Below, piece by piece: positions 1 to 9,248 of a DNA stretch of 64,000 nt. The stretch lies in the NCBI GenBank assembly GCA_913777615.1, contig CAJYTK010000009.1, positions 186,001 through 250,000 on the forward strand. Direction: 5' to 3'. The position numbers and the translations under genes were made by a program. A model generated the notes under the pieces. That model saw nothing but the letters and a program-made list of their open reading frames with translations, searched no databases and was not told the origin of the DNA. The DNA is from an uncultured Agrobacterium sp. (lineage in GTDB: Bacteria > Pseudomonadota > Alphaproteobacteria > Rhizobiales > Rhizobiaceae). Positions within the stretch are counted from its first letter, which is position 1. Every line of letters starts with the position of its first letter.

Positions 1-2978
1 AAATCGGTGAACACCTTCGGATACATCAGGTAAGAGGCGAACTCGAAATCATCGACCGGACGCTCAAGCTTGGTTTCGATTGCCTTGCGCTCGGCCTCCA
101 GATCGGCATCTTCCAGCAGCGAGCCTGGACGGACCGTGTAAGGCTTATCGCCCTTCAACGCCTTTTTCTGCAACGCTTCTGGCCAGCCACCCGGCGATTG
201 GCCGAGATCGCCCTTCAGCATGGAGACGACCGAATCGGGGAAGGAGACTTCCTTCTCCGGGTTTTCGACATCGGCCACCGTCAGATCCTGGCTCACCATC
301 ATCAGCGCCATGTCGCCGACGACCTTGGAGGATGGCGTGACCTTGACGATATCGCCGAACATCCTGTTGGCATCGGCATAGGCCTGCGCCACTTCGTGCC
401 AACGGCTTTCGAGACCGAGCGAGCGCGCCTGCTCCTTGAGGTTGGTGAACTGGCCGCCGGGCATTTCGTGCAGATAGACTTCCGATGCCGGTCCCTTGAG
501 ATCGCTTTCGAAGGCGACATACTGGTTGCGCACGGCTTCCCAATAGAAGGAAATGCGGCGGATCCACTCGGCGTCGAGACCGGTATCGCGCTCCGAACCG
601 GCCAGCGCCTCGACGATGGAGCCGAGGCAAGGCTGCGACGTGGTGCCGGAGAAGGCGTCCATCGCCGCATCCACGGCATCCACACCTGCATCGACGGCGG
701 CAAGAACTGTTGCGGCAGCAATGCCGGAGGTGTCATGCGTGTGGAAATGGATCGGCAGGCTGGTGGCTTCACGCAGCGCCTTGAACAGCACCTTGGCGGC
801 GGCAGGCTTGAGAAGGCCAGCCATGTCCTTGACGGCAATGATATGGGCGCCGGCCTTTTCCAGCTCGACTGCGAGGTTGGTATAATATTTGAGGTCGTAT
901 TTCGGGCGCGCCGAATTCAGAAGATCACCCGTATAGCAGATCGTCGCTTCGCAGAGTTTGTTCTCTTCGGCGATCGCATCCATCGACACGCGCATGTTTT
1001 CGACCCAGTTCAGGCAGTCGAAGACCCGGAACAGGTCCACGCCACCCTTGGCCGCCTGACGGACAAAGTATTTGACGACATTATCTGGATAGTTCTTGTA
1101 GCCGACGCCGTTGGCGCCACGCAAAAGCATCTGCAAGAGCAGGTTCGGCGCGCCTTCGCGGATCAGCGCCAGACGCTCCCACGGGTCTTCGGTGAGAAAG
1201 CGCATGGAGACGTCGAAGGTCGCGCCACCCCAACATTCCAGCGAGAGAAGCTGCGGCAGGGCCTTGGCATACACACTTGCAACGCGAGAAATGTCATGAG
1301 TGCGCACGCGCGTTGCCAGAAGCGACTGATGGCCGTCGCGCATGGTGGTGTCGGTGACGAGAACACGCTTTTCGTTGCGCATCCACTCGGCAAAGCCCTT
1401 TGGCCCAAGTGTGTCCAAAAGCTGCTTGGTGCCATCCGGCGTTGGCGCGTCGATGTAGGGCACGACAGGCTTGACGGCCTTGTCGGAGGGCGTTGCGCGG
1501 CCCTTGGTCTCCGGGTGACCGTTGACTGTGACATCGGCCAGATAGGTGAGAAGCTTGGTGGCTCGGTCCTGACGCTTCACCTGGGCAAAAAGCTCTGGCG
1601 TCGAGTCGATGAAGCGCGTCGTGTAGGTGTTGTTGCGGAAGCTCTCGTGACCGATGATAGCCTCAAGGAAGGTGAGGTTTGTCGCCACGCCACGAATACG
1701 GAATTCGCGCAGCGCACGATCCATACGGCTGATCGCTTCATCCGGCTGCGGCGCCCAGGCGGTCACCTTGACAAGAAGCGGATCGTAATAGCGGGTGATC
1801 ACGGCGCCGGTATAGGAGGTGCCACCATCCAGACGAATGCCGAAGCCCGAAGCAGAACGATAGGCCGTGATACGTCCGTAGTCCGGAATGAAATTGTGCT
1901 CGGGATCTTCGGTGGTGATACGGCACTGCAGCGCGTGGCCGTTAAGACGGATATCCTTCTGCTCGGGAACGCCCGATTCCGGCGTGCCGATGGCAGCCCC
2001 TTCAAGAATGTGGATCTGCGCCTTGACGATATCGATGCCGGTGACGACTTCGGTCACCGTGTGTTCTACTTGGATGCGCGGATTGACCTCGATGAAGTAA
2101 AATTTGCCGGTATCGGCATCCATCAGATATTCGACCGTGCCTGCGCCGATATAATTCGTCGCCGATGCGATCTTCAGCGAGTAACTGGCAAGTTCCTGAC
2201 GCTGCGCTTCTGTCAGGTAGGGCGCAGGCGCGCGCTCGACCACCTTCTGGTTACGGCGTTGGATGGAGCAGTCGCGCTCGAAGAGGTGAACGACATTGCC
2301 ATGTGTATCGCCAAGGATCTGGCTTTCCACATGGCGGGCACGCTCCACCAGCTTTTCGAGATAGACTTCGTCCTTGCCAAAGGCCGCCTTGGCTTCGCGC
2401 TTGGCCTCGGTCACTTCGCGGGCAAGGTCCTCCTTCTTGCGGATGGCGCGCATGCCGCGACCGCCACCGCCCCAGGAGGCTTTGAGCATTACTGGATATC
2501 CGATTTCCTCGGCCATGCGCTCAACCTGGGCGAGATCATCCGGAAGGGGTTCAGTTGCCGGAACCACCGGAACGCCAACCGAGATCGCCAGATTGCGTGC
2601 GGCTACCTTGTTACCGAGCTGGCGCATGGTTGAAGGCCGTGGGCCGATGAAGGTAATACCCGCCGCATCGCAAGCATCGACGAATTCGGGGCTTTCCGAC
2701 AGAAGGCCGTAGCCTGGATGAATGGCATCGGCACCGGACAGCTTGGCGACGCGGATGACTTCTTCGATCGACAGGTAGCTCTCGATCGGTCCCATATCCT
2801 TGGCAAGGTGCGGACCGCGACCGACCTGATAGCTTTCATCCGCCTTGAAGCGATGAAGCGACAGCTTGTCCTCTTCCGCCCAGATGGCGACCGTTTTTAT
2901 ACCGAGCTCGTTGGCGGCACGAAATACGCGGATTGCGATCTCCGAACGATTGGCAACGAGAATTTTCGATATCTTCAA
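1..2978 (-). CDS. pyc: Pyruvate carboxylase, 3' end beyond the window
   Basis: Biotin-dependent anaplerotic enzyme that carboxylates pyruvate to oxaloacetate in the cytosol. About 992 codons are visible and the frame is open through base 1, so the C-terminal biotinyl carrier domain (AMKM-type lysine) lies outside. Visible in order: biotin carboxylase domain beginning KISKILVANRSEIA, the glycine-rich ATP-grasp loop KASWGGGGRGMR, the motif FIEVNPRIQVEHTVTE, then the carboxyltransferase domain with DTTMRDGHQSLLATR and the metal-site region HFHTHDTSG. The start is a TTG at 2978, 5 bases downstream of GGGAGG; no ATG lies near the conserved N-terminus. Full-length rhizobial Pyc is about 1150 residues, so roughly 160 are missing because of the window edge, not because of mutation. 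Identification is very secure; the start is inferred. Confidence 0.97.
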   Translation of the reverse strand, partial: MKISKILVANRSEIAIRVFRAANELGIKTVAIWAEEDKLSLHRFKADESYQVGRGPHLAKDMGPIESYLSIEEVIRVAKLSGADAIHPGYGLLSESPEFVDACDAAGITFIGPRPSTMRQLGNKVAARNLAISVGVPVVPATEPLPDDLAQVERMAEEIGYPVMLKASWGGGGRGMRAIRKKEDLAREVTEAKREAKAAFGKDEVYLEKLVERARHVESQILGDTHGNVVHLFERDCSIQRRNQKVVERAPAPYLTEAQRQELASYSLKIASATNYIGAGTVEYLMDADTGKFYFIEVNPRIQVEHTVTEVVTGIDIVKAQIHILEGAAIGTPESGVPEQKDIRLNGHALQCRITTEDPEHNFIPDYGRITAYRSASGFGIRLDGGTSYTGAVITRYYDPLLVKVTAWAPQPDEAISRMDRALREFRIRGVATNLTFLEAIIGHESFRNNTYTTRFIDSTPELFAQVKRQDRATKLLTYLADVTVNGHPETKGRATPSDKAVKPVVPYIDAPTPDGTKQLLDTLGPKGFAEWMRNEKRVLVTDTTMRDGHQSLLATRVRTHDISRVASVYAKALPQLLSLECWGGATFDVSMRFLTEDPWERLALIREGAPNLLLQMLLRGANGVGYKNYPDNVVKYFVRQAAKGGVDLFRVFDCLNWVENMRVSMDAIAEENKLCEATICYTGDLLNSARPKYDLKYYTNLAVELEKAGAHIIAVKDMAGLLKPAAAKVLFKALREATSLPIHFHTHDTSGIAAATVLAAVDAGVDAVDAAMDAFSGTTSQPCLGSIVEALAGSERDTGLDAEWIRRISFYWEAVRNQYVAFESDLKGPASEVYLHEMPGGQFTNLKEQARSLGLESRWHEVAQAYADANRMFGDIVKVTPSSKVVGDMALMMVSQDLTVADVENPEKEVSFPDSVVSMLKGDLGQSPGGWPEALQKKALKGDKPYTVRPGSLLEDADLEAERKAIETKLERPVDDFEFASYLMYPKVFTD

Positions 2979-3098
2979 AACGGCCTCCCAAGAACCTAGA
3001 GCAAGTCAACATGCTGCAGCGCGAAACTAAGCAGTAAAATCAGATGTTGGAAAGGCCGATTTTCAACTTCACGGTTCTGGTGCGCTCGTCTGGATGCG

Positions 3099-3836
3099 TC
3101 AGGCAATCAGACCACAGCGAAACGCAAGCGCGATAACATGCTGACGGTTGCGCGCGTCGAGCTTGCGCTGAATACCATTGATGTACCAATCCACCGTGTG
3201 GCTCGAAATGGAAAGGGCGTGGCCGATCTCCGGGGAGGTGTTGCCGAGCGCCAGCAGGTTCAGCACATCCCGTTCCCGGCGCGTCAGTTGCGCCACCGAA
3301 AGATTGGGGCGAGCCAGCAGCTCTTGCATGTGACCGGCAAACCCGGCAAGACGCCAAAATGTGGCGCGCATGGCCGCATCAAGGGTGCAAAGCTCCGCCG
3401 CGCTAAACTCGCATCCCCGACCACTGATGAAAACGCCACCGAGCAACCCGTTGCGACCATGGATCGGAAATGCGTATCCCTCGCCCAATCCAGAGCGCGC
3501 TGCATCCTGAAAAAGTTTCGACGCCCGTTTGCGATGTGTCGCCTGCGACAGAAATGCGACCCCATCACGCCATCTGAATGGGACTTGCATCAGGTAGAAC
3601 GCTCTCTCGACCGGATCCACTTCCACATATTTCTTGGCGCGGTAGAGGTCAGCCCAGCCATCCGGCAGGTGCTCTGAAAGAGTGATGTCGGTGACACTTG
3701 CATGGCTGACGACGCGGCGGAAGACACGGTAATGATCGAACCCGTAGTGGCTGATGAGGCTTTGAAAAACGGAAAGAAACTCGCTCCTTCCCATGGGCTC
3801 GGCATGGGTGTAGAGAAAATCAAATACCTTCTGCAT
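3099..3836 (-). CDS. LuxR-family autoinducer-domain transcriptional regulator (LuxR solo)
   Basis: 245-residue DNA-binding regulator with an N-terminal acyl-homoserine-lactone-type ligand domain (about 15-165) and a C-terminal LuxR helix-turn-helix (about 180-242; LTRRERDVLNLLALGNTSPE). The ligand-pocket residues of TraR/LasR proteins are present in order: W61, Y65, D74-P75 and W89, so it could bind an acylated signal. The HTH recognition segment ends KLDARNR where KLGVxNR is usual. There is no luxI-type synthase anywhere in the window, so this is a solo. It lies between pyc (convergent in direction, 120 bp downstream) and chvA, which is divergent across 331 bp. Targets cannot be read from the sequence. 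Rhizobial relatives at this locus are usually only annotated as LuxR family. Confidence 0.88.
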   Translation of the reverse strand: MQKVFDFLYTHAEPMGRSEFLSVFQSLISHYGFDHYRVFRRVVSHASVTDITLSEHLPDGWADLYRAKKYVEVDPVERAFYLMQVPFRWRDGVAFLSQATHRKRASKLFQDAARSGLGEGYAFPIHGRNGLLGGVFISGRGCEFSAAELCTLDAAMRATFWRLAGFAGHMQELLARPNLSVAQLTRRERDVLNLLALGNTSPEIGHALSISSHTVDWYINGIQRKLDARNRQHVIALAFRCGLIA

Positions 3837-4167
3837 TTCAAGACGTATCCTGGCACTCGAATAGATCGTGACCGTAGCGAGAGGGGCCCTCCTGCCCTCA
3901 TGGATCAGGCGTTGTCACGACAAAATTGCAATCAGTCGACAGCACTACAAAACTTATCCGCGAATTATGATGATTTGACAATCTTTCGCGGCAAATTTCC
4001 GACCTGCGATTCTATTGGCCTCGCGCCGAGAATCCCCGTTAAGCGCCCATTCATGTAGAAAGTGCAATAAAACAACTGCTTGCCTAACCCGCAATCGCCC
4101 TTGTCGCTCAAGGCTTCAGGGTTTCGCCCCAACCGGGCACGACTGAAATGAAGACGGGATTTGGAAA
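3837..4167. other. Intergenic region between the LuxR solo and chvA
   Basis: 331 bases holding the divergent promoters of the LuxR-type gene and chvA. A TTGACA hexamer sits at 3975-3980 on the plus strand but I see no convincing -10 at 16-18 bases, so it is only a weak promoter candidate for chvA. No classical 18-20 bp lux-box palindrome, repeat or small ORF with a good ribosome binding site was recognised. Confidence 0.4.
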
Positions 4168-5952
4168 TTGACACTGTTTCAAGTTTACACGCGCGCACTG
4201 CGCTACCTTGCAACCAACAAGTGGCGGGTCACGATCGTCGTTGTTGCAAACGTTATTCTTGCGGCAATCACCATTGCGGAGCCGGTTCTTTTCGGCCGCA
4301 TCATCGATGCGTTGTCCACGGGTTCCGTTCCGACCAATATCCTCATTCTCTGGGGCGCTTTCGGCCTGTTCAACACGGTCGCTTACGTCGCTGTGGCGCG
4401 TGAGGCAGACCGGCTTGCCCATGGACGCCGCGCATCGCTTTTGACCGAAGCTTTCGGTCGTATCATTTCCATGCCGCTGTCCTGGCATCACCAGCGTGGT
4501 ACCTCCAACGCGCTGCATACGCTGCTGCGCGCCAGCGAGACGCTGTTCGGCCTGTGGCTCGAATTCATGCGCACGCATCTGGCAACCTTCGTTGCCGTTG
4601 CGTTGCTGATTCCGACTGCATTCTCGATGGATATCCGCCTCAGCTTCGTGCTGGTGGGCCTCGGCATCTTCTACTGGTTCATCGGCAAGTGGGTAATGAA
4701 CCGCACGAAGGAAGGCCAGGCCTCCGTCGAGGAGCACTACCACACCGTTTTTGCCCATGTGAGCGACTCGATCAGCAACGTCTCGGTGCTGCACAGCTAC
4801 AACCGTATCGAAGCGGAAACCAAGGCTCTGAAGTCTTTCACCGAACGGTTGCTGAGTGCCCAGTACCCGGTTCTCGACTGGTGGGCGTTTGCCAGCGCGC
4901 TGAACCGCACGGCCTCGACGCTGTCGATGATGATCATCCTGATCATCGGTACGATCCTGGTGAAGAACGGCGAGCTTCGCGTGGGTGACGTCATTGCCTT
5001 TATCGGCTTTGCCAACCTTCTCATCGGTCGCCTTGACCAGATGCGCGCCTTCGTTAGCCAGATTTTCGAAGCCCGCGCCAAGCTCGAGGACTTCTTCAAG
5101 CTCGAAGATTCCGTTCAGGAGCGTGAAGAACCGAGTTCGGCCGGCGAACTTGGTCACGTCAAAGGCACGGTTGAATTCCGCAATGTCAACTTCGGCTTTG
5201 CCAACACCAAGCAGGGCGTCCACGACGTTTCCTTCGTTGCCAATGCTGGCGAAACGGTTGCCATCGTCGGCCCGACGGGCGCAGGCAAGACGACGCTCAT
5301 CAACCTGTTGCAGCGTGTCTACGACCCCAACTCGGGCCAGATTCTCGTCGATGGCACCGATATCTCGACGGTCACCCGCCAGTCGCTCAGAAGCTCGATC
5401 GCAACCGTGTTCCAGGATGCCGGCCTTCTGAACCGCTCGATCCGCGATAACATCCGCCTTGGCCGCGAAACGGCCACCGACGATGAGATCGTCCAGGCCG
5501 CAACTGCGGCGGCCGCGACCGACTTCATCGACAGCAGGCTGAACGGCTACATGACCCAGGTCGGTGAGCGCGGCAACCGTTTGTCCGGTGGTGAGCGCCA
5601 GCGTATCGCCATCGCCCGTGCGGTTCTGAAAAATGCGCCGATCCTCGTGCTCGACGAAGCGACCAGTGCGCTCGACGTGGAAACCGAAGCACGCGTCAAG
5701 GACGCGGTCGATGCGCTGCGCAAGGACCGTACCACCTTCATCATCGCCCACCGCCTATCGACGGTCCGCGACGCCGATCTGGTGCTGTTCATGGAGAATG
5801 GCCGGATTATCGAAAAGGGCACCTTCGATGAGCTCAGCATGCGCGGCGGTCGCTTCACATCGCTGCTCAGAGCGAGCGGCCTCGTCAACGACGATGAGAA
5901 GACCGGCACGCCGTCGCTCAATATGCCACAGCGGCAGTTGAACCACGCATAA
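4168..5952 (+). CDS. chvA: Cyclic beta-1,2-glucan exporter, ABC permease-ATPase fusion (ChvA/NdvA)
   Basis: 594-residue half-size ABC exporter that acts as a homodimer in the inner membrane and secretes cyclic beta-1,2-glucan to the periplasm, where it serves osmoadaptation and host attachment or nodule invasion. Six membrane segments occupy about residues 20-285 (type-1 exporter fold). The nucleotide-binding domain follows: Walker A GPTGAGKTT near 368-376, signature LSGGERQR, Walker B ILVLDEATSALD, and the H-loop IIAHRLS. The start is TTG: an ATG 20 bases upstream is out of frame and stops at once, and the known family N-terminus MTLFQVYTRALRYL begins exactly here. The glucan synthase partner (chvB/ndvB) is not in the window. 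A rho-independent terminator follows 30 bases after the stop. Confidence 0.97.
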   Translation: MTLFQVYTRALRYLATNKWRVTIVVVANVILAAITIAEPVLFGRIIDALSTGSVPTNILILWGAFGLFNTVAYVAVAREADRLAHGRRASLLTEAFGRIISMPLSWHHQRGTSNALHTLLRASETLFGLWLEFMRTHLATFVAVALLIPTAFSMDIRLSFVLVGLGIFYWFIGKWVMNRTKEGQASVEEHYHTVFAHVSDSISNVSVLHSYNRIEAETKALKSFTERLLSAQYPVLDWWAFASALNRTASTLSMMIILIIGTILVKNGELRVGDVIAFIGFANLLIGRLDQMRAFVSQIFEARAKLEDFFKLEDSVQEREEPSSAGELGHVKGTVEFRNVNFGFANTKQGVHDVSFVANAGETVAIVGPTGAGKTTLINLLQRVYDPNSGQILVDGTDISTVTRQSLRSSIATVFQDAGLLNRSIRDNIRLGRETATDDEIVQAATAAAATDFIDSRLNGYMTQVGERGNRLSGGERQRIAIARAVLKNAPILVLDEATSALDVETEARVKDAVDALRKDRTTFIIAHRLSTVRDADLVLFMENGRIIEKGTFDELSMRGGRFTSLLRASGLVNDDEKTGTPSLNMPQRQLNHA

Positions 5953-5981
5953 GATAAAAAGACCTCGTGATCTAAGACTGA

Positions 5982-6015
5982 CCTCCGCCGCTTCGCGCTG
6001 CGGGGGTTTTTCTTT
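5982..6015 (+). terminator. Terminator of chvA
   Basis: Imperfect GC-rich stem (CCTCCGC pairing with GCGGGGG around a CGCTTCGCGCT loop) followed by TTTTTCTTTT, 30 bases after the chvA stop codon. Confidence 0.8.
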
Positions 6016-6037
6016 TCTCAGGCCTCGTCTCAAGAAC

Positions 6038-6063
6038 AAAAAAGCCCCGGCTTGAACCGGGGC
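6038..6063 (-). terminator. Terminator of trcR
   Basis: Perfect 7-bp inverted repeat GCCCCGG-CTTGAA-CCGGGGC at 6044-6063 with a run of A at 6038-6043, which reads as a T-tract on the minus strand just after the trcR stop. It sits back-to-back with the chvA terminator. Confidence 0.85.
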
Positions 6064-6129
6064 TGTCATAGAAGTAGCGCTGATGCTGGACTGGGGCTGC
6101 CGCAAAGCGGATAACCCCGATCGAACGTC

Positions 6130-6831
6130 TCAATAATTGTCGTCTTCGTCTTCGTCCTTGCGGGTAGACTTGAGCGAGGAGAGCTTGGCGAAAACGGCGT
6201 TGGCGTCGATTTCCTTCTCTTCTTCGCGCTCGTAGCTAAAGTCGAGCTTCTCGGTGGTGCTTGCCGGCTGGAGGGTTGCGTCCAGCTCTTCCTGGGTCGG
6301 AAGCGGACGACCGCGCGATGCGCGTTCAACTTCAAGGTCGAGATCGATCTGGCTGCAAAGGCCGAGCGTGACCGGATCCATCGGCGTCAGATTGGCCGCG
6401 TTCCAGTGCGTGCGGTCACGGATCTGCTCGATGGTCGACTTGGTGGTGCCGACGAGGCGCGAAATCTGCGCATCCTTCAGCTCCGCATGGTTGCGTACCA
6501 GCCAGAGAATGGCATTGGGACGGTCCTGGCGCTTGGAAACAGGCGTGTAGCGCGGGCCACGGCGCTTGGATTCGGGAACGCGAACCTTCGGCTCCGAAAG
6601 CTTGAGCTTGTGGTTTGGATTGGCTTCTGCGCGCTGGATTTCGTCGCGGGAAAGCTGCCCGGTCGCGATCGGATCGAGACCTTTAATACCCTGCGCTGCT
6701 TCACCATCGGCGATTGCCTTGACCTCAAGCGGATGAAGCTTGCAGAACGTGGCAATCTGATCGAACGACAGCGCCGTGTTGTCAACGAGCCAAACGGCCG
6801 TCGCTTTCGGCATGAGCAGTGTTTGAGCCAT
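6130..6831 (-). CDS. trcR: Cell-cycle transcriptional regulator TrcR (DUF1013)
   Basis: 233-residue cytosolic protein of the DUF1013 family, essentially confined to Alphaproteobacteria and named TrcR for its role in cell-cycle-dependent transcription. The diagnostic N-terminus MAQTLLMPKATAVWLVDNTALSF is present. Two helix-turn-helix-like segments can be proposed: about 20-45 (LSFDQIATFCKLHPLEVKAI) and about 108-135 (RNHAELKDAQISRLVGTTKS). The C-terminus is acidic (EREEEKEI, then DEDEDD). It is monocistronic: its own terminator lies downstream and acsA is divergent upstream. The length is as usual for the family. Function is assigned by family; nothing here shows its targets. Confidence 0.93.
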   Translation of the reverse strand: MAQTLLMPKATAVWLVDNTALSFDQIATFCKLHPLEVKAIADGEAAQGIKGLDPIATGQLSRDEIQRAEANPNHKLKLSEPKVRVPESKRRGPRYTPVSKRQDRPNAILWLVRNHAELKDAQISRLVGTTKSTIEQIRDRTHWNAANLTPMDPVTLGLCSQIDLDLEVERASRGRPLPTQEELDATLQPASTTEKLDFSYEREEEKEIDANAVFAKLSSLKSTRKDEDEDDNY

Positions 6832-7060
6832 AGATACAATCCTTCTGAGCGTCCGCGCCGGTGTCGCGGGCGTGGGATGAAACCACTGATTTCCGGGAAT
6901 ATGACCGTTCTATAACCGGACTGCATCAGAATTGCAATTGTTCGCGCGACAAATGACCTTTGTCTAATTGCCGGACGTCACCAACCTGTTATGAATTGAG
7001 CACATGACTGGAGAAAGGAGTCTCCAGACTTAAAAAGACAATCTGCATGAGGAGGAGTTC

Positions 7061-9019
7061 ATGGCTTCGAAGATCTACCCGGTTCTCAAATCGGCCAAGA
7101 CCGGCACGCTGATCGACAATGACCGCTATCTGAAATGGTATCAGGACAGCGTGGAAGATCCGGAAAAGTTCTGGGGCAAGCACGGCAAGCGGATCGACTG
7201 GTTCAAACCCTATACCAAGGTCAAGAACACCTCCTTCAAGGGCAAGGTACCGATCAAGTGGTTCGAGGACGGCCAGACAAACGTCTCCTACAACTGCATC
7301 GACCGTCACCTGAAAACCCACGGCGAGCGCACCGCGATCATCTGGGAAGGCGACAACCCCTATATCGACAAGAAGATCACCTATAATCAGCTCTATGACG
7401 CCGTCTGCCGCCTTTCCAACGTGCTGAAAAAGCATGGCGTCAAGAAGGGCGACCGCGTCACGATCTACATGCCGATGATCCCGGAAGCGGCCTATGCGAT
7501 GCTTGCCTGCGCCCGCATCGGCGCCATCCATTCCGTGGTCTTTGGCGGCTTTTCGCCGGAAGCGCTGGCGGGGCGCATCGTCGACTGCCAGTCCACCTTC
7601 GTCATCACCTGCGATGAAGGCGTGCGCGGCGGCAAGCCCATTCCGCTCAAGGAAAACACCGACAAGGCGATCCATATCGCCGCGCGCCAGCATGTCATCG
7701 TCAACAAGGTTCTGGTCGTGCGCCGCACCGGCGGCAAGACCAACTGGGCGCCCGGTCGCGACCTCTGGTATCATCAGGAAACCGCAAACGTAAAACCCCA
7801 TTGCGAGCCGGTGAAGATGAAGGCGGAAGACCCGCTCTTCATTCTCTACACCTCAGGCTCCACCGGCAAGCCGAAGGGTGTTCTGCACACCACGGGCGGC
7901 TATCTCGTCTATGTGTCGATGACGCATGAATATGTCTTCGATTACAAGGATGGCGATATCTACTGGTGTACGGCCGATGTCGGCTGGGTGACCGGCCACT
8001 CCTATATCGTCTACGGACCGCTCGCCAATTGTGCCACGACGCTGATGTTTGAAGGCGTACCGAACTTCCCCGACCAAGGACGTTTCTGGGAAGTCATCGA
8101 CAAGCACAAGGTCAATATCTTCTACACCGCACCCACCGCGCTTCGGTCGCTGATGGGTGCCGGCGACGAATTCGTCAAACGGTCCGAGCGTTCCAGCATC
8201 CGCCTGCTCGGCACGGTCGGCGAGCCGATCAACCCGGAAGCCTGGGAGTGGTATTATCACGTGGTCGGCGAGGACAAGAGCCCGATCGTCGACACATGGT
8301 GGCAGACGGAAACCGGCGGCATTCTGATTTCGCCGCTCCCCGGCGCAACCGACCTGAAGCCCGGCTCTGCCACCCGTCCCTTCTTCGGTGTCCAGCCGCA
8401 GCTCGTCGATGCCGAAGGCAAGGTGCTGGAAGGGGCAGCCGACGGCAACCTCTGCATCATCGACAGCTGGCCGGGACAGGCACGCACCGTCTATGGCGAT
8501 CACCAGCGGTTCATCGAGACCTATTTCTCCACCTATAAGGGGAAGTACTTCACCGGCGATGGATGCCGGCGCGACGAGGACGGCTATTACTGGATCACCG
8601 GCCGCGTCGATGACGTGCTGAACGTCTCTGGCCACCGCCTCGGCACCGCGGAAGTGGAATCGGCGCTCGTCTCGCACAGCGCCGTTTCGGAAGCGGCTGT
8701 GGTTGGCTATCCGCACCATATCAAGGGACAGGGCATTTATTGCTATGTCACGCTGATGGCGGGCAAGACCGGCGACGAAGCGCTACGCGCCGAACTTATC
8801 AAGCATGTGCGCGATGAGATCGGACCGGTGGCAACGCCGGACAAGATCCAGTTCGCACCGGGCCTGCCGAAAACCCGATCCGGCAAGATCATGCGCCGCA
8901 TTCTGCGCAAGATCGCCGAAGACGATTTTGGCGCGCTGGGGGATACCTCGACACTTGCCGATCCCGCAGTCGTCGACGACCTGATCGAGAACCGCCAGAA
9001 CAAGCCTGTGGCGGCGTAA
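7061..9019 (+). CDS. acsA: Acetyl-coenzyme A synthetase
   Basis: 652-residue AMP-forming ligase that activates acetate to acetyl-CoA through acetyl-adenylate, allowing growth on acetate and recycling of overflow acetate. The ANL-family motifs are in order: P-loop [18 protein letters not shown] (about 265-282), [20 protein letters not shown] and [17 protein letters not shown]. The C-terminal acetylation motif [11 protein letters not shown] places the catalytic lysine at K609, the same number as in Salmonella Acs, which supports the start chosen. That start follows GAGGAGG by 6 bases. K609 acetylation by Pat-type acetyltransferases is known to switch such enzymes off; no such regulator is adjacent. 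It ends in a strong terminator. Confidence 0.98.
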   Translation: MASKIYPVLKSAKTGTLIDNDRYLKWYQDSVEDPEKFWGKHGKRIDWFKPYTKVKNTSFKGKVPIKWFEDGQTNVSYNCIDRHLKTHGERTAIIWEGDNPYIDKKITYNQLYDAVCRLSNVLKKHGVKKGDRVTIYMPMIPEAAYAMLACARIGAIHSVVFGGFSPEALAGRIVDCQSTFVITCDEGVRGGKPIPLKENTDKAIHIAARQHVIVNKVLVVRRTGGKTNWAPGRDLWYHQETANVKPHCEPVKMKAEDPLFILYTSGSTGKPKGVLHTTGGYLVYVSMTHEYVFDYKDGDIYWCTADVGWVTGHSYIVYGPLANCATTLMFEGVPNFPDQGRFWEVIDKHKVNIFYTAPTALRSLMGAGDEFVKRSERSSIRLLGTVGEPINPEAWEWYYHVVGEDKSPIVDTWWQTETGGILISPLPGATDLKPGSATRPFFGVQPQLVDAEGKVLEGAADGNLCIIDSWPGQARTVYGDHQRFIETYFSTYKGKYFTGDGCRRDEDGYYWITGRVDDVLNVSGHRLGTAEVESALVSHSAVSEAAVVGYPHHIKGQGIYCYVTLMAGKTGDEALRAELIKHVRDEIGPVATPDKIQFAPGLPKTRSGKIMRRILRKIAEDDFGALGDTSTLADPAVVDDLIENRQNKPVAA

Positions 9020-9053
9020 GGTCTTCATCAACCCGTAGGTCCTACGAAACGAC

Positions 9054-9088
9054 AAACGCCCGGCGACGATCTGTCACCGGGCGTTTTT
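9054..9088 (+). terminator. Terminator of acsA
   Basis: Stem AAACGCCCGG / CCGGGCGTTT around a short loop, followed by TTTTT, 35 bases after the acsA stop. The A-rich 5' side could also work in reverse. Confidence 0.85.
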
Positions 9089-9126
9089 CATCTGAGGCTC
9101 TACGTCGCGCAATCTGTTCAAGAATT

Positions 9127-9231
9127 GCCGCTGGCCTGCCGAAAATAGTAATTTCGAGAACCGGAGCGCAGCGTACTTGAGTACGTGAGCACCGGAAGCG
9201 CAGAAATTGCCATTTGCAGGCGGCCAGCGGC
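9127..9231. repeat. RIME-like rhizobial intergenic palindromic element
   Basis: A 105-bp imperfect palindrome between acsA and the TRAP genes. The outer arms read GCCGCTGGCC and GGCCAGCGGC, and the inner dyad is GCGTAC-TTGA-GTACG flanked by CCGGAGCGC and GCACCGGAAGCGC. The layout resembles the approximately 130-bp RIME elements dispersed in Rhizobiaceae genomes. It ends 17 bases before the stop codon of the TRAP binding-protein gene, so it would fold into a long hairpin in that mRNA. Assignment to RIME is from memory of the family. Confidence 0.75.
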
Positions 9232-9248
9232 GATTATGGGATAGACTG

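Noticed and set aside
198-2633. Plus-strand open frame of 811 codons
   Set aside because: It is antisense to pyruvate carboxylase, whose domains are unmistakable on the minus strand; high GC third positions keep the opposite frame open.
3837-4167. lux box in front of chvA
   Set aside because: No 18-20 bp dyad of the TraR/LuxR type could be found in this intergenic region.
4108-5751. Minus-strand open frame of 547 codons
   Set aside because: Antisense to chvA, with shadow composition.
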